From assembly GCA_023150345.1 (NCBI GenBank), contig JAKLLB010000038.1, positions 1-37,295 on the forward strand: DNA of 37,295 nucleotides, in the 5' to 3' direction. This document shows positions 6,326 to 14,572 of this stretch, piece after piece (position 1 is the stretch's first letter; each line of letters opens with the position of its first letter). The position numbers and the translations under genes were made by a program. The notes below the pieces were generated by a model. That model had not been told where the DNA came from. It was given only the letters and a program-made list of their open reading frames with translations, and searched no databases. The stretch is from Aquabacterium sp. GTDB lineage: Bacteria > Pseudomonadota > Gammaproteobacteria > Burkholderiales > Burkholderiaceae_C.

Positions 6326-8830
6326 TCAGGCCACGGCATCGGCCGGCTTCGACGTGGTCGCGGCGCTGGCCGGTGCGGCAATCGCATTGAACTGGCGCAG
6401 ATCGACCCGCGCCGGTGCGTGGTCGAACCATGGGTCGGGTTCGCCTTCGAGCGCGTGCTGCAGGCGGGCCCACAACGCGCGGCGGTTGCCGGCATCGTCG
6501 ACGACGCGCTTGCGTACATGGTCCAGGCCCAACCGGGCGACGTAGTGGCAGGTGCGTTCCAGGTACCAGCCCTCTTCGCGGTAGAGCTGGAGGAAGGCGC
6601 CGGCGTGCTCCAGCACCTCGGCGGCTGTCTTGACCTTCACCAGGAAGTGGGCGACCTCGGTCTTGATGCCGCCATTGCCCGCGATGTGGATTTCCCAGCC
6701 GGAGTCGACCCCGATCACGCCGACGTCCTTGATGCCGGCCTCGGCGCAGTTGCGTGGGCAGCCGCTCACGGCGAGCTTGACCTTGTGCGGCGCATACATG
6801 CGCCACAGCGCGCGCTCGAGGTCTTGCCCCAGGCCGGTGGAGTCCTGGGTGCCGAAGCGGCACCACTCGCTGCCCACGCAGGTCTTGACCGTGCGCAGCG
6901 CCTTGGCGTAAGCGTGGCCACAGGGCATGCCCAGGTCGCGCCAGACGCCCGGGAGGTCTTCCTTCTTCACGCCCAGCAGGTCGATGCGCTGTCCGCCAGT
7001 CACCTTGACAGTGGGGATGTGGTACTTGTCCACCACGTCGGCGATGCGGCGCAACTCGCTGGCGTTGGTCTCGCCGCCCCACATGCGGGGCACCACCGAG
7101 TAGGTACCGTCCTTCTGGATGTTGGCGTGGCTGCGCTCGTTGATGAGCCGGCTCTGCGGGTCATCGGCAGCCTCGTGCGGCCAGGTGCTGATCAGGTAGT
7201 AGTTGACGGCGGGCCGGCAGGTCGAGCAGCCGTTGGGGGTGCGCCAGCCCAGCTGGGTGAACACGCCGCCGATGGTGAGCAGGCGCGTACCGTCGGGCAG
7301 CGGGCGGCGGATGGCGTCGCGCAGCTCGTCGTGGCTGACGTCGGTGCAGCCGCACACGGCCTTCTTCTTGGGCGTGGCCGAGTAGTCGCCACCGGCGGTC
7401 GCCATCAGCAGTTGCTCGACCAGACCGGTGCATGAGCCGCATGAAGCGCTGGCCTTGGTGTGCTTGCGCACTTCCTCCAGCGTGAACAGGCCCTTGTCCT
7501 TGATCGCCTTGCAGATCTGGCCCTTGGTCACGCCGTTGCAGCCGCAGACCTCGTCGCTGTCGGCCATCGCGGTGGCCTTGTTGTGTCCCTGGTGGCCGGC
7601 ATCGCCGATGTTGGACTCGCCGATCATCAGGCGGTCGCGGATGTCGGCGATGCTGCGTCCTTCGCGCAGCAGCTTGAAGTACCAGCTGCCGTCGACCGTG
7701 TCGCCATACAGGCAGGCGCCCACCAGCTTGTCGTCCTTGAGCACCAGCTTCTTGTAGACGCCGGCGGCGGGGTCGCTCATCAGGATCTGCTCGGTGCCGG
7801 CACCGCCGATGAAGTCACCTGCCGAGAACAGGTCGATGCCCGTGACCTTGAGCTTGGTGCTGGTCTGGCTGCCCGCGTAGCGGCCGATGCCGAACTGCGC
7901 CAGATGGGTGGCGCACACCTTGCCCTGCTCGAACAGCGGCGCCACCAGGCCGTAGGCCACGCCGCGGTGTGCGGCGCACTCGCCCACCGCATAGACCCGC
8001 GGATCGGTGATGGTCTGCATGGTGTCGTTGACGACGATGCCGCGCTGGCAGTGCAGGCCTGCGCTCTCGGCCAGCTGCGTGTTGGGCCGGATGCCGGCGG
8101 CCATGACCACGAGGTCGGCGGGGATTTCCTGGCCGTCGGTGAACTGCACCGCCATGACACGCCCGCCCTTGCCGCCGTCGCCGTCGCCGATCAGCGCACT
8201 CGTCTGGGCGCCGATGCGGAACTGCAGCCCGCGCGCTTCGAGCGAGCGCTGCAGCATGCGTGCGGCGGCCTCGTCGAGCTGGCGCTCCATCAGCCAGGGG
8301 GCGATGTGCACGACCGTGACCTGCATGCCTCGAAGCATCAAGCCATTGGCCGCCTCCAGGCCCAGCAGGCCACCGCCGATGACCACGGCATGCCGGTAGC
8401 GAGTGGCCGCGTCGATCATCGCCTGGGTGTCGGCGATGTCGCGGTAGCTGACCACGCCGGCGAGCTGGTGCCCGGGCACCGGCAGGATGAAGGGGTTCGA
8501 GCCCGTGGCCAGCAGGAGGCGATCGTAGGTGGCGCTGGTGCCGTCCTCGGCGATCACCTGGCGGCGCGGGCGGTCGATGCGGATCACCTTGCTGCCCAGG
8601 TGCAGGTCGATGCCGTGCTCGGCGTACCACGGCAACGGGTTGAGCACGATCTGCTCGAGCGTCTGTTCGCCGGCGAGCACGGGGCTGAGCAAGATGCGGT
8701 TGTAGTTGGGATGAGGCTCGGCGCCGAACACGGTGATGTCGTAGAGGTCGGGCGCGATGCGCAGCAGCTCTTCGAGCGTGCGCACGCCTGCCATGCCGTT
8801 GCCCACCATGACCAGCTTCATCTTCTTCAT
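6326..8830 (-). CDS. nirB: Nitrite reductase (NADH) large subunit
   Basis: An 834-residue assimilatory nitrite reductase, normal length. The order is: FAD/NAD(P)-binding oxidoreductase domain (GNGMAG at 10-15; RILLSPVLAGEQT); two BFD-like [2Fe-2S] modules (CGCNGVTKGQIC and CGSCTGLVEQLL, then CGCTDVSHDEL and CSTCRPAVNYY); a ferredoxin-like half domain; and the sirohaem/[4Fe-4S] domain with C-x5-C (CVGSEWC, about residue 650) and C-x3-C (CPRNC, about 690). It transfers six electrons from NADH to nitrite, giving ammonium. The ATG at 8830 has GGAG eight bases upstream; the longer open frame upstream is not supported. A divergent ANTAR regulator shares its 203-base upstream region. Confidence 0.97.
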   Translation of the reverse strand: MKKMKLVMVGNGMAGVRTLEELLRIAPDLYDITVFGAEPHPNYNRILLSPVLAGEQTLEQIVLNPLPWYAEHGIDLHLGSKVIRIDRPRRQVIAEDGTSATYDRLLLATGSNPFILPVPGHQLAGVVSYRDIADTQAMIDAATRYRHAVVIGGGLLGLEAANGLMLRGMQVTVVHIAPWLMERQLDEAAARMLQRSLEARGLQFRIGAQTSALIGDGDGGKGGRVMAVQFTDGQEIPADLVVMAAGIRPNTQLAESAGLHCQRGIVVNDTMQTITDPRVYAVGECAAHRGVAYGLVAPLFEQGKVCATHLAQFGIGRYAGSQTSTKLKVTGIDLFSAGDFIGGAGTEQILMSDPAAGVYKKLVLKDDKLVGACLYGDTVDGSWYFKLLREGRSIADIRDRLMIGESNIGDAGHQGHNKATAMADSDEVCGCNGVTKGQICKAIKDKGLFTLEEVRKHTKASASCGSCTGLVEQLLMATAGGDYSATPKKKAVCGCTDVSHDELRDAIRRPLPDGTRLLTIGGVFTQLGWRTPNGCSTCRPAVNYYLISTWPHEAADDPQSRLINERSHANIQKDGTYSVVPRMWGGETNASELRRIADVVDKYHIPTVKVTGGQRIDLLGVKKEDLPGVWRDLGMPCGHAYAKALRTVKTCVGSEWCRFGTQDSTGLGQDLERALWRMYAPHKVKLAVSGCPRNCAEAGIKDVGVIGVDSGWEIHIAGNGGIKTEVAHFLVKVKTAAEVLEHAGAFLQLYREEGWYLERTCHYVARLGLDHVRKRVVDDAGNRRALWARLQHALEGEPDPWFDHAPARVDLRQFNAIAAPASAATTSKPADAVA

Positions 8831-8875
8831 CGGTGCATCTCCAGGATTGCCGATGTCTGAGCAAGCCTTGTGCCA

Positions 8876-8891
8876 GCCGGCGCGTGCCGGC
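8876..8891 (-). promoter_or_regulatory. Leader hairpin of nirBD, possible antitermination target
   Basis: On the - strand a perfect six-base stem GCCGGC, loop ACGC, GCCGGC lies about 45 bases before the nirB start codon. The surrounding bases (CCAGC...GCTGG, about 8873-8905) allow a competing larger fold. No clear T-tract follows, so terminator activity is uncertain. The presence of an RNA-binding ANTAR protein next door makes this leader the obvious place to look for control. Confidence 0.4.
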
Positions 8892-9033
8892 GTGCGCACC
8901 GCTGGAAGCGGGCGATCGGGTGGACTGCACCGAACGGGTGCGTGTGGCCCGCAGACGGTGCGTTCGCGCGCCGGCGGATGAACCGTTATCCTTGGCGGTC
9001 CGACACAGGTCGTGCCGTCACCAAGTCCTTGCC

Positions 9034-10314
9034 ATGTCGTTGCTGGTTGCCGCTGCGGATGAATCGCGTGCCCGTGGGCTGGCCGATGCGCTGGCGTCGG
9101 CAGGGCTGCCCGTTGCCGGCTGCACGGTCTGCAGCGCCATGGTGCGAGAGTCGGTCCGATGCGCGCCCGAGCTGATCGTCGTCGACCTCGGCGTGGCCGA
9201 CCAGGCGGTGCTGCATGAGCTGTCCCTGGTTCAGACCGCACGTCCGACTGCCGTGATGCTGTTCGCGCTCACCTTCGAGGACGACTGGACGCGGCTGGCC
9301 GACGCGGCCGGCATCTGGCACGCGGCACCTGGGCCGTGCACGCCCGATGCAGTGGCTGCGGCCTGGCCGCTGGTTCGCCTGCGCGCCAAGCAGTGCCGCG
9401 AGCACGGCCGAGCGCTCGAAGGCGCTCTGGCGCGCCTCGAAGAGCGCAAGTGGGTCGACCGCGCCAAGGGTGTGCTGATGACCGCCCAGGGCCTGACCGA
9501 GGCGGATGCGTTCGCGCTGCTGCGCACGGCATCGATGCAAACCAACATGCGCGTGGGCGAGGTCTCGCGTGCGGTCTACGAGGCGGCTTCCGCGGCCAGC
9601 GCGCTGAACCGCGTGGGACTGCTGCGCATGCTGTCGCAGCGCGTCGTCAAGTCTCTGGCCTTGCTCGTGGCCGGGGTCGACCGCGCAGCTGCGATGGCGT
9701 CCCTGGAAGACTCGCTGCAGCGGGGGCAGGCGACCATCGACCACCTGGACAAGCTCGACCTGCCCGCTGAGCTGAATCCCGTTTGCGATGCGGTGCGAAC
9801 ATCCTGGCGGGAGCTGCGCAGCTCGATCGACGTGGGCCCTCGGGCACAGGCGCCCGACTTGCGAGCGATCGACCTGCTCGCACAGACCCTGCTGGACGAT
9901 GCGCAGCGCGTCACCGACGAGCTGCAGCAGGTGCTGGGTCGCCCGAAGTTGCAGATCGTGAACCTCACCGCCCGTCAGCGCATGCTGGCGTTGCGCGTGG
10001 CCAAGGAGGCCCTGCTGCGCAGCGTGGCGGGCAAGGGCGTTGAAGCGACCGCGCAGCTCGACGCGGCGGTGTCGGAATTCGAGGCGGCGTTGGCACAGAT
10101 CGAACGCTCGCAACTGCATGGCGAAGAGATCCGTGCCACCCTGGCCGTGGCGCGGGCGCAGTGGCAGCGGCTGTTGACTGCCACCCGCGATGCGCCGGGT
10201 CGCGGCGCTCGGGACAGCCGTGTCGTTCTGGCGCGCGAAAGCGAAGCGCTGCTGGAGAGCTTCGAGCACCTCACCGGGCTGGTCGAGCGCAGCATGCAGG
10301 TGCTGATGTCCTGA
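9034..10314 (+). CDS. ANTAR antiterminator with pseudo-receiver and two PilJ-type sensor repeats
   Basis: A 426-residue soluble protein. Residues 1-115 look like a receiver fold with an aspartate at the phospho-acceptor strand (ELIVVDLG, D51) but little else conserved. Residues 125-186 form an ANTAR domain (ERKWVDRAKGVLMTAQGLTEADAFALLR), an RNA-binding three-helix unit. Two repeats follow, each opening with the signature of PilJ/NarX-type nitrate-sensor bundles: LLRMLSQRVVKSLALL (197-212) and ARQRMLALRVAKEALL (313-328). The ATG at 9034 starts the receiver strand; an open frame back to 8833 has no family support. Divergent from nirBD, it is probably a nitrate/nitrite-sensing antiterminator (inference). 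It resembles NasT with its sensor attached. Confidence 0.85.
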   Translation: MSLLVAAADESRARGLADALASAGLPVAGCTVCSAMVRESVRCAPELIVVDLGVADQAVLHELSLVQTARPTAVMLFALTFEDDWTRLADAAGIWHAAPGPCTPDAVAAAWPLVRLRAKQCREHGRALEGALARLEERKWVDRAKGVLMTAQGLTEADAFALLRTASMQTNMRVGEVSRAVYEAASAASALNRVGLLRMLSQRVVKSLALLVAGVDRAAAMASLEDSLQRGQATIDHLDKLDLPAELNPVCDAVRTSWRELRSSIDVGPRAQAPDLRAIDLLAQTLLDDAQRVTDELQQVLGRPKLQIVNLTARQRMLALRVAKEALLRSVAGKGVEATAQLDAAVSEFEAALAQIERSQLHGEEIRATLAVARAQWQRLLTATRDAPGRGARDSRVVLARESEALLESFEHLTGLVERSMQVLMS

Positions 10315-10343
10315 ACGAGCGTGGTCGCCGGATGCGCGCTGGT

Positions 10344-10349
10344 TATGAT
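10344..10349 (+). promoter_or_regulatory. Possible -10 element (TATGAT) for the PAS/GGDEF gene
   Basis: TATGAT lies 28 bases before the chosen ATG at 10377. No good -35 is visible. If real, transcription would start near 10356, which favours the 10377 start over the in-frame ATG at 10333. Confidence 0.3.
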
Positions 10350-10376
10350 CGCCGCCTGCCCTTTGTCCACATCCCG

Positions 10377-11399
10377 ATGACATCGCCCATGAGTCCCGTC
10401 GACGCCCCTGCCGATGCCCGACCCGGCGACCTTGCCGCCGAGTTGGCACCCGCGCTGGCCGAGTTGGCACGCGGTCTGGGCGAGCGCGCGGGCTGCATGC
10501 TCGCGGTCAAGGACGCGACCGATGGCCGCTACCGGTACGTCAACGATGCCATGGCCGAGTTCCTTGGTCGGCCAGCGGCGGCCATCGTCGGATCGAGCGA
10601 TCCCGAACTGATCGACCCGGCCATCGCCACACTGTTGCGCACGGCCGAGCAAACGGCACTGGCAATGGGCCGGCCACTGGCCAGCGAGCACCGCTTCGAC
10701 TGGCGAGGCGAGAGGCGCGAGTGGTCGGTCTTGAGGACCAGCGTGATCGACGGCCCGCGGCGTTTGCTGTGCAGTTTGTGGGAGGACCTGGGCCCGCAGC
10801 GCCAGCGCGAGGCTCAATTGAAGGCGGCGCTCGAGCAGCTCGAGCAGGAGCAGAAGGCCAATGCCGCGCTGCGCCGCGAAGGTGGCGAGCAGCGGCTGCG
10901 CGATGTCGCCACCGGCCTGGCCACGCGGGCCCACTTCGACGACCAGATGCGCCGCGAGCTCGACCTGTCCACCCGCGAGCACCGGGAGTTCGCGCTGGTC
11001 CACATGGAACTCGACCCTCTCACGGAGCGCGCGGCCGCCTTTGGCGATCGCGCAACCGAGCGCATCCACGAGGCCATGGGTCGCCTGCTGCGCGGCAACA
11101 CCCGCGCCATGGACGCATCGTGCCGCGTCGACGAGCGGCGCTTCGCCGTGCTGCTCTCCGGCGTTGGGCTGGCCACCGCCCACTCGCGCATGGAAGGCCT
11201 GCGCCGGCAGTGCGCCACGCAGCTGGTGGTGATCGATGGCCAGGAGTTCGGCTTCACCATCTCGATGGGAGTGGCCAGCTACCCGCACACCGCGCACACG
11301 CAGGATGAGGTGATGGCGGCATGCGACGCCGCGCTGCTGGAGGCTCGCAAGCGCGGCGGCAACAACGTTGCCTTGGCGGCGATCCGGTTCGGTACCTGA
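10377..11399 (+). CDS. PAS protein with degenerate GGDEF domain, probable c-di-GMP receptor
   Basis: A 340-residue soluble protein. Residues 25-140 form a PAS domain (GRYRYVNDAMAEFLGRPAAAIVG). Residues 141-172 are a coiled coil. The rest is a GGDEF fold (DVATGLATRAHFDDQM in place of DxLTGLxNRRxF; FGFTISMGVASYP; CDAALLEARKRGGNNV). The catalytic GGDEF motif is replaced by D-E-R-R-F (252-256), so cyclase activity is not expected. The RxxD inhibitory site is kept exactly five residues before it (R243-A-M-D246), so it may bind c-di-GMP. It follows the ANTAR gene by 62 bases and could share its transcript. Start uncertain: 10377, 10389 or 10333. Confidence 0.85.
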   Translation: MTSPMSPVDAPADARPGDLAAELAPALAELARGLGERAGCMLAVKDATDGRYRYVNDAMAEFLGRPAAAIVGSSDPELIDPAIATLLRTAEQTALAMGRPLASEHRFDWRGERREWSVLRTSVIDGPRRLLCSLWEDLGPQRQREAQLKAALEQLEQEQKANAALRREGGEQRLRDVATGLATRAHFDDQMRRELDLSTREHREFALVHMELDPLTERAAAFGDRATERIHEAMGRLLRGNTRAMDASCRVDERRFAVLLSGVGLATAHSRMEGLRRQCATQLVVIDGQEFGFTISMGVASYPHTAHTQDEVMAACDAALLEARKRGGNNVALAAIRFGT

Positions 11400-11408
11400 T
11401 GGCCGCAG

Positions 11409-11432
11409 CCGCAGCCCCCGCGGGGCCTGCGG
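11409..11432. terminator. Hairpin between convergent genes
   Basis: CCGCAG-CCCC, loop CGC, GGGG-c-CTGCGG with one bulge lies just after the stop of the GGDEF gene and before the convergent EVE gene. It has no T-tract, so its terminator role is inferred from placement. Confidence 0.45.
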
Positions 11433-11463
11433 GCAGCGCCAGAGCTGGCAGGCGGTTGGGCTG

Positions 11464-11922
11464 CTACAGCAGGGCGCGGACGGCGCGCCACTCCTGCGGT
11501 GTGACGGGCGTGATCGACAGCCGGTTTCCGCGCTGCAGCACCCGCATGCTGGCCAGTTCGGGTCGCCCGCGCAACTCGACCAGTGGCAACAGGCGGGTCT
11601 TGCGCTCCAGCCTCACATCCACCAGCACCCAGCGCGGCGCCTGCGGGCTCGACTTGGGGTCGTGGTAGGCACTGGCCGGGTCGAACTGCGTCGGGTCGGC
11701 GTAGGGCGCGCTCGCCACTTGCGCAAGGCCGGCAATGCCGGGCTCGGGGCATGACGAGTGATAGAACAGCACGCCATCGCCCACGCGCATGACATCGCGC
11801 ATGAAATTGCGGGCCTGGTAGTTGCGCACACCCGTCCACGGCACGGTCTGGTTGGGTGCCCGGACCAGATCATCGACCGAGCACTCTCCCGGCTCGCTCT
11901 TCATGAGCCAATATGACGCCAT
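11464..11922 (-). CDS. EVE domain protein
   Basis: A 152-residue protein made of one EVE domain, a relative of the PUA/YTH folds that bind modified nucleic-acid bases. Diagnostic parts are the start YWLMKSEPGECSVDDL, the segment WTGVRNYQARNFMRDVMRVGDG, FYHSSCPEPGIAGLAQV, and the segment ending in WVLVDVRL. Length is normal for the stand-alone bacterial form. Function in bacteria is unproven. It lies downstream of the zapB-zapA-6S RNA cluster on the same strand, a common betaproteobacterial arrangement, with about 145 bases separating it from the RNA. Confidence 0.9.
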   Translation of the reverse strand: MASYWLMKSEPGECSVDDLVRAPNQTVPWTGVRNYQARNFMRDVMRVGDGVLFYHSSCPEPGIAGLAQVASAPYADPTQFDPASAYHDPKSSPQAPRWVLVDVRLERKTRLLPLVELRGRPELASMRVLQRGNRLSITPVTPQEWRAVRALL

Positions 11923-12065
11923 ACGCGGACGCTGTGTGACGCGCCACGGTGCGGCTGCGGGCCGGTGGCGCCGGTGGATCGACGGGGGTGTCCGACAGGC
12001 GCCGTGGGCCGCATTCCTGAACCCTTATGGTCAGATCCAGGTGGGCGAGGTCAGAGTGGCTTCGG

Positions 12066-12247
12066 GTTCATCTGACGCGAGACGATCACACCAGCCCCAC
12101 GATGTTCCAAGCCCTTGCTCAACGAGCATCGGTTCAAGGAAATATAAAACCCACGCACACCTGCCGGACGAGGACCATTCTACGGAACGCGCGGACGTCC
12201 CGCATGCGAATTTGGTCTGGTCCCGGATGCAACCCGCGTCAGTCTCG
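12066..12247 (-). ncRNA. ssrS: 6S RNA (ssrS)
   Basis: The gap between zapA and the EVE gene holds a 6S RNA candidate on the - strand. The closing stem is perfect: CTGACGCG (12242-12235) pairs with CGCGTCAG (12079-12072). The conserved 3' arm TTCCTTGAACCGATGCTCGT and GAGCAAGGGCTTGGAACATC matches the CCUUGAACC...AAGGG region of 6S RNA, and CCAG/CTGG pairs lie inside. Position next to zapA is the standard one. 6S RNA mimics an open promoter and binds sigma70 RNA polymerase in stationary phase. Ends are estimates within about ten bases. Confidence 0.85.
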
Positions 12248-12285
12248 GGTACTGCGCGCGCAGACCAGTGGCGCACCGTTGCCGG

Positions 12286-12624
12286 CTACAGCAGCAATCC
12301 GTCCTGGTTGAGCGCCGCATCGATGCGGCGCACCAGCGCATCGATGTCTGCGGATCCCGGCGCCACGCCACCGGCTGTCGCTGCGCCCGGGCTGGCTTGG
12401 GCCGCAGGCGCCGCCGGCACGGCTGCCAGTTCGGCCCGCTGGTAGGCCAGGTTGAGCGCTGCCAATACCGCCATGCGCTCGCGGGCCTTGACCTTGCCGG
12501 CATCGCGGATGGCGCTCATCTCGCGATCGACGATGTTCACCGCTTCCAGCAGCAGGGCTTCGCCTCCAGGGGGGCAGGCCAGGACGTAGCTTTGGCCGAG
12601 GATCGTCGCTTCGATCTGTTTCAT
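12286..12624 (-). CDS. zapA: Cell division protein ZapA
   Basis: A 112-residue ZapA, which binds FtsZ and bundles its protofilaments at the division site. The family start MKQIEATILGQSYVLACPPG is followed by the coiled-coil half (VDREMSAIRDAGKVKARERM, then LAALNLAYQRAEL). A low-complexity Ala/Pro/Gly linker (about residues 75-93) precedes a final short helix, which is longer than in enteric ZapA. Its ATG overlaps the stop of the upstream coiled-coil gene by four bases, so the two are translationally coupled. 6S RNA follows. Confidence 0.93.
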   Translation of the reverse strand: MKQIEATILGQSYVLACPPGGEALLLEAVNIVDREMSAIRDAGKVKARERMAVLAALNLAYQRAELAAVPAAPAAQASPGAATAGGVAPGSADIDALVRRIDAALNQDGLLL

Positions 12625-12842
12625 TCGGAGGGCAAGTGGCTTTCGGCGGCAGCCGGAGCGGGAATGCGTTCGAGCAGTGCGTCGACCCGCTGGCGTGCCG
12701 TCGACAGTCGGGCGCGCAACTGGTCGCGCTCCTGGGTCACGGCTGCCAACTGATGCTCGAGCAGGGCGTTGGTCCGCTTGAGCTCCTCGTGTCGCAGCAC
12801 GAGACGCTCGATGCGTTCGGCAAGATCGTCGAGTGTGGACAT
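12621..12842 (-). CDS. ZapB-like coiled-coil division protein (TIGR02449 type)
   Basis: A 73-residue protein that is almost entirely one heptad-patterned helix: LAERIERLVLRHEELKRTNA and LLEHQLAAVTQERDQLRARL, with a short Pro/Ala/Ser tail. Small coiled-coil proteins of this kind lie directly before zapA in many proteobacteria and are annotated as ZapB-like. The ATG at 12842 is the only sensible start. The stop overlaps the zapA start (ATGA). Role in division is inferred from position and shape, not from direct motifs. Confidence 0.8.
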   Translation of the reverse strand: MSTLDDLAERIERLVLRHEELKRTNALLEHQLAAVTQERDQLRARLSTARQRVDALLERIPAPAAAESHLPSE

Positions 12843-12908
12843 GGCACGCCCGCAGCCAGCTGGTGGTGGAGGTGCATTGTAGGGGGTGCGTCGCGCTGCC
12901 CGGCGCGG

Positions 12909-13565
12909 TCAGCGCTTGCCTGCGTTGGCCGCGGGCACAGCTTCGCGTCCGGTGTCGCACCAGTCGCGCACGCTGCATGCCGTGCACCGGGGCGCGCGCG
13001 CCGTGCAGACATAGCGCCCATGCAGGATGAGCCAATGGTGGGCATCGAGTCGGTACTGAGCGGGCACACGCTGTTCCAGACCCTGCTCCACGCGCAACGG
13101 GTCGGCACCGCGAGCCAGGCCTGTGCGATTGGCGACCCGGAAGACGTGGGTGTCCACCGCGCAAGTGGGTTCGCCGAAGGCGACGTTCAGCACAACATTG
13201 GCTGTCTTGCGTCCCACCCCAGGCAGCGCCTGCAGCGACGCGCGATCGCGCGGCACTTCGCCAGCGTGGCGTTCGACCAGGATGCGACAGGTCTGCAGGA
13301 GGTGGCGGGCCTTGGTGCGATACAACCCGATCGTGCGAATGGCCTCGCACAGGCGGTCTTCGCCCAGCGCCAGCAGCGCCTGCGGCGTGTTGGCGTGCGC
13401 GAACAGCTTGCGCGTCGCCTTGTTGACGCTGGCGTCGGTGGCTTGTGCCGACAACAGCACGGCGGCCAGCAGCTCGAACACGCTGGTGTACTCGAGCTCG
13501 CTGGCCGGCTGCGGGTTGGCCGCGGCCAGGGTTGCAAAGAAGGCTTCGATATCGGCGTCTGTCAT
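12909..13565 (-). CDS. nth: Endonuclease III
   Basis: A 218-residue bifunctional DNA glycosylase/AP lyase that removes oxidised pyrimidines. The helix-hairpin-helix LPGVGRKTANVVLN carries the catalytic lysine K120, and D138 follows in VDTHVFRV. The [4Fe-4S] loop C187-x6-C194-x2-C197-x5-C203 is complete and has the same numbering as E. coli Nth. ATG 13565 was chosen because MTDADIEAFF fits the family start. It is the third gene of a likely run rsxB-DMT exporter-nth, 47 bases after the transporter gene. Confidence 0.97.
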   Translation of the reverse strand: MTDADIEAFFATLAAANPQPASELEYTSVFELLAAVLLSAQATDASVNKATRKLFAHANTPQALLALGEDRLCEAIRTIGLYRTKARHLLQTCRILVERHAGEVPRDRASLQALPGVGRKTANVVLNVAFGEPTCAVDTHVFRVANRTGLARGADPLRVEQGLEQRVPAQYRLDAHHWLILHGRYVCTARAPRCTACSVRDWCDTGREAVPAANAGKR

Positions 13566-13612
13566 GGCAATGCGGATCGGGTGGTCGACGACCTCGCGCC
13601 TTCGCGCGGGCA

Positions 13613-14572
13613 TCAGGCCGACAGGCGCCGACCCAGCAGCGGCAACACTTGCACGGCCACGATGCACGCGAGTATGAGCCCGGCCCCGGCCAGGCCGAGC
13701 ATGCCCAGACGATCGCCCATGAACCAGGCGCCGAACAGCGCGGCGAACACCGTTTCGGACGACAGGATGATGGCCGCATCGGCAGGGTGCGCATGACGCT
13801 GCCCAACCACCTGCAGGGTGTAGCCGACGCCCACCGACACGAACCCGGTGTACGCGATCGACGCTGCGGCACGCCCCAGGCCGTCCAGCGTGAGCGTCTC
13901 GAGTGACAGTGCCATCAGGCCGCTCCAAACCGCACACACGGCAAACTGCCCGCAGGCCAGCACATAGGCCCCGCGCAGCCGGTTGGCCAGGTGTCCGACC
14001 AGCAGCACGTGCAAGGCCCATGGACCGACGCTGCCCAGCAGCCAGAGATCCCCGCGCTGCAGCGCCTGCAGCGACGCTCCGGTGAGCATCCAGGTGCCCA
14101 CCAGGCATCCGAGCGCCGCTGGCCATACGCTCCAGTGGGGCAGCTGGCGATAGGCCAGCCAGGCCAGCACCGGCACCAGCGGCACATACAGCGCAGTGAG
14201 GAAGCCGGCGTTGGTCACGGAGGTGGTCATCAGCGCGATTTGCTGCATCACCACGCCGGCACACAGCAACGTGCCCATCACCACGACCGCGCTGACCTGC
14301 TGGCGTCCGAGTGGGTGTCCACCCGCCTGCAGCTGGTGCCACTCACGCCATGCCAGCGGCAGCACCACGAGCGCGCCGAGCATGAACCGGATGGCGGTGA
14401 AGGTCAGTGGGCCCACGCCATCCATGCCCAGCGCCTGGCCGACGAAAGCCGAGCCCCAGATCAAGGCGGCCAGCAGCAGCAACGCGCCGGATTGCCAGCG
14501 TGTGAGCCCCGCCGAAGCCGTGGCGCTGATCGGGCGATGCACCACGCCGGCGGCGATTTCGGGGGAGCTCAC
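13613..14572 (-). CDS. DMT/EamA family transporter
   Basis: A 319-residue inner-membrane protein with two EamA repeats and about ten helices. The first repeat opens [20 protein letters not shown] and carries [20 protein letters not shown]. The second ends [29 protein letters not shown], the usual last-repeat motif. These exporters move amino acids, nucleotides or drugs; substrate cannot be told. Start is GTG 14572, whose GTGA overlaps the rsxB stop, so translation is coupled. Placement between rsxB and nth does not indicate a function. Confidence 0.9.
   Translation of the reverse strand: MSSPEIAAGVVHRPISATASAGLTRWQSGALLLLAALIWGSAFVGQALGMDGVGPLTFTAIRFMLGALVVLPLAWREWHQLQAGGHPLGRQQVSAVVVMGTLLCAGVVMQQIALMTTSVTNAGFLTALYVPLVPVLAWLAYRQLPHWSVWPAALGCLVGTWMLTGASLQALQRGDLWLLGSVGPWALHVLLVGHLANRLRGAYVLACGQFAVCAVWSGLMALSLETLTLDGLGRAAASIAYTGFVSVGVGYTLQVVGQRHAHPADAAIILSSETVFAALFGAWFMGDRLGMLGLAGAGLILACIVAVQVLPLLGRRLSA

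Noticed and set aside
8833-9033. N-terminal extension of the ANTAR protein from ATG 8833
   Set aside because: The extra 67 residues have an Arg/Cys-rich shadow-frame composition, overlap the nirB leader and precede the natural receiver-like start at 9034.
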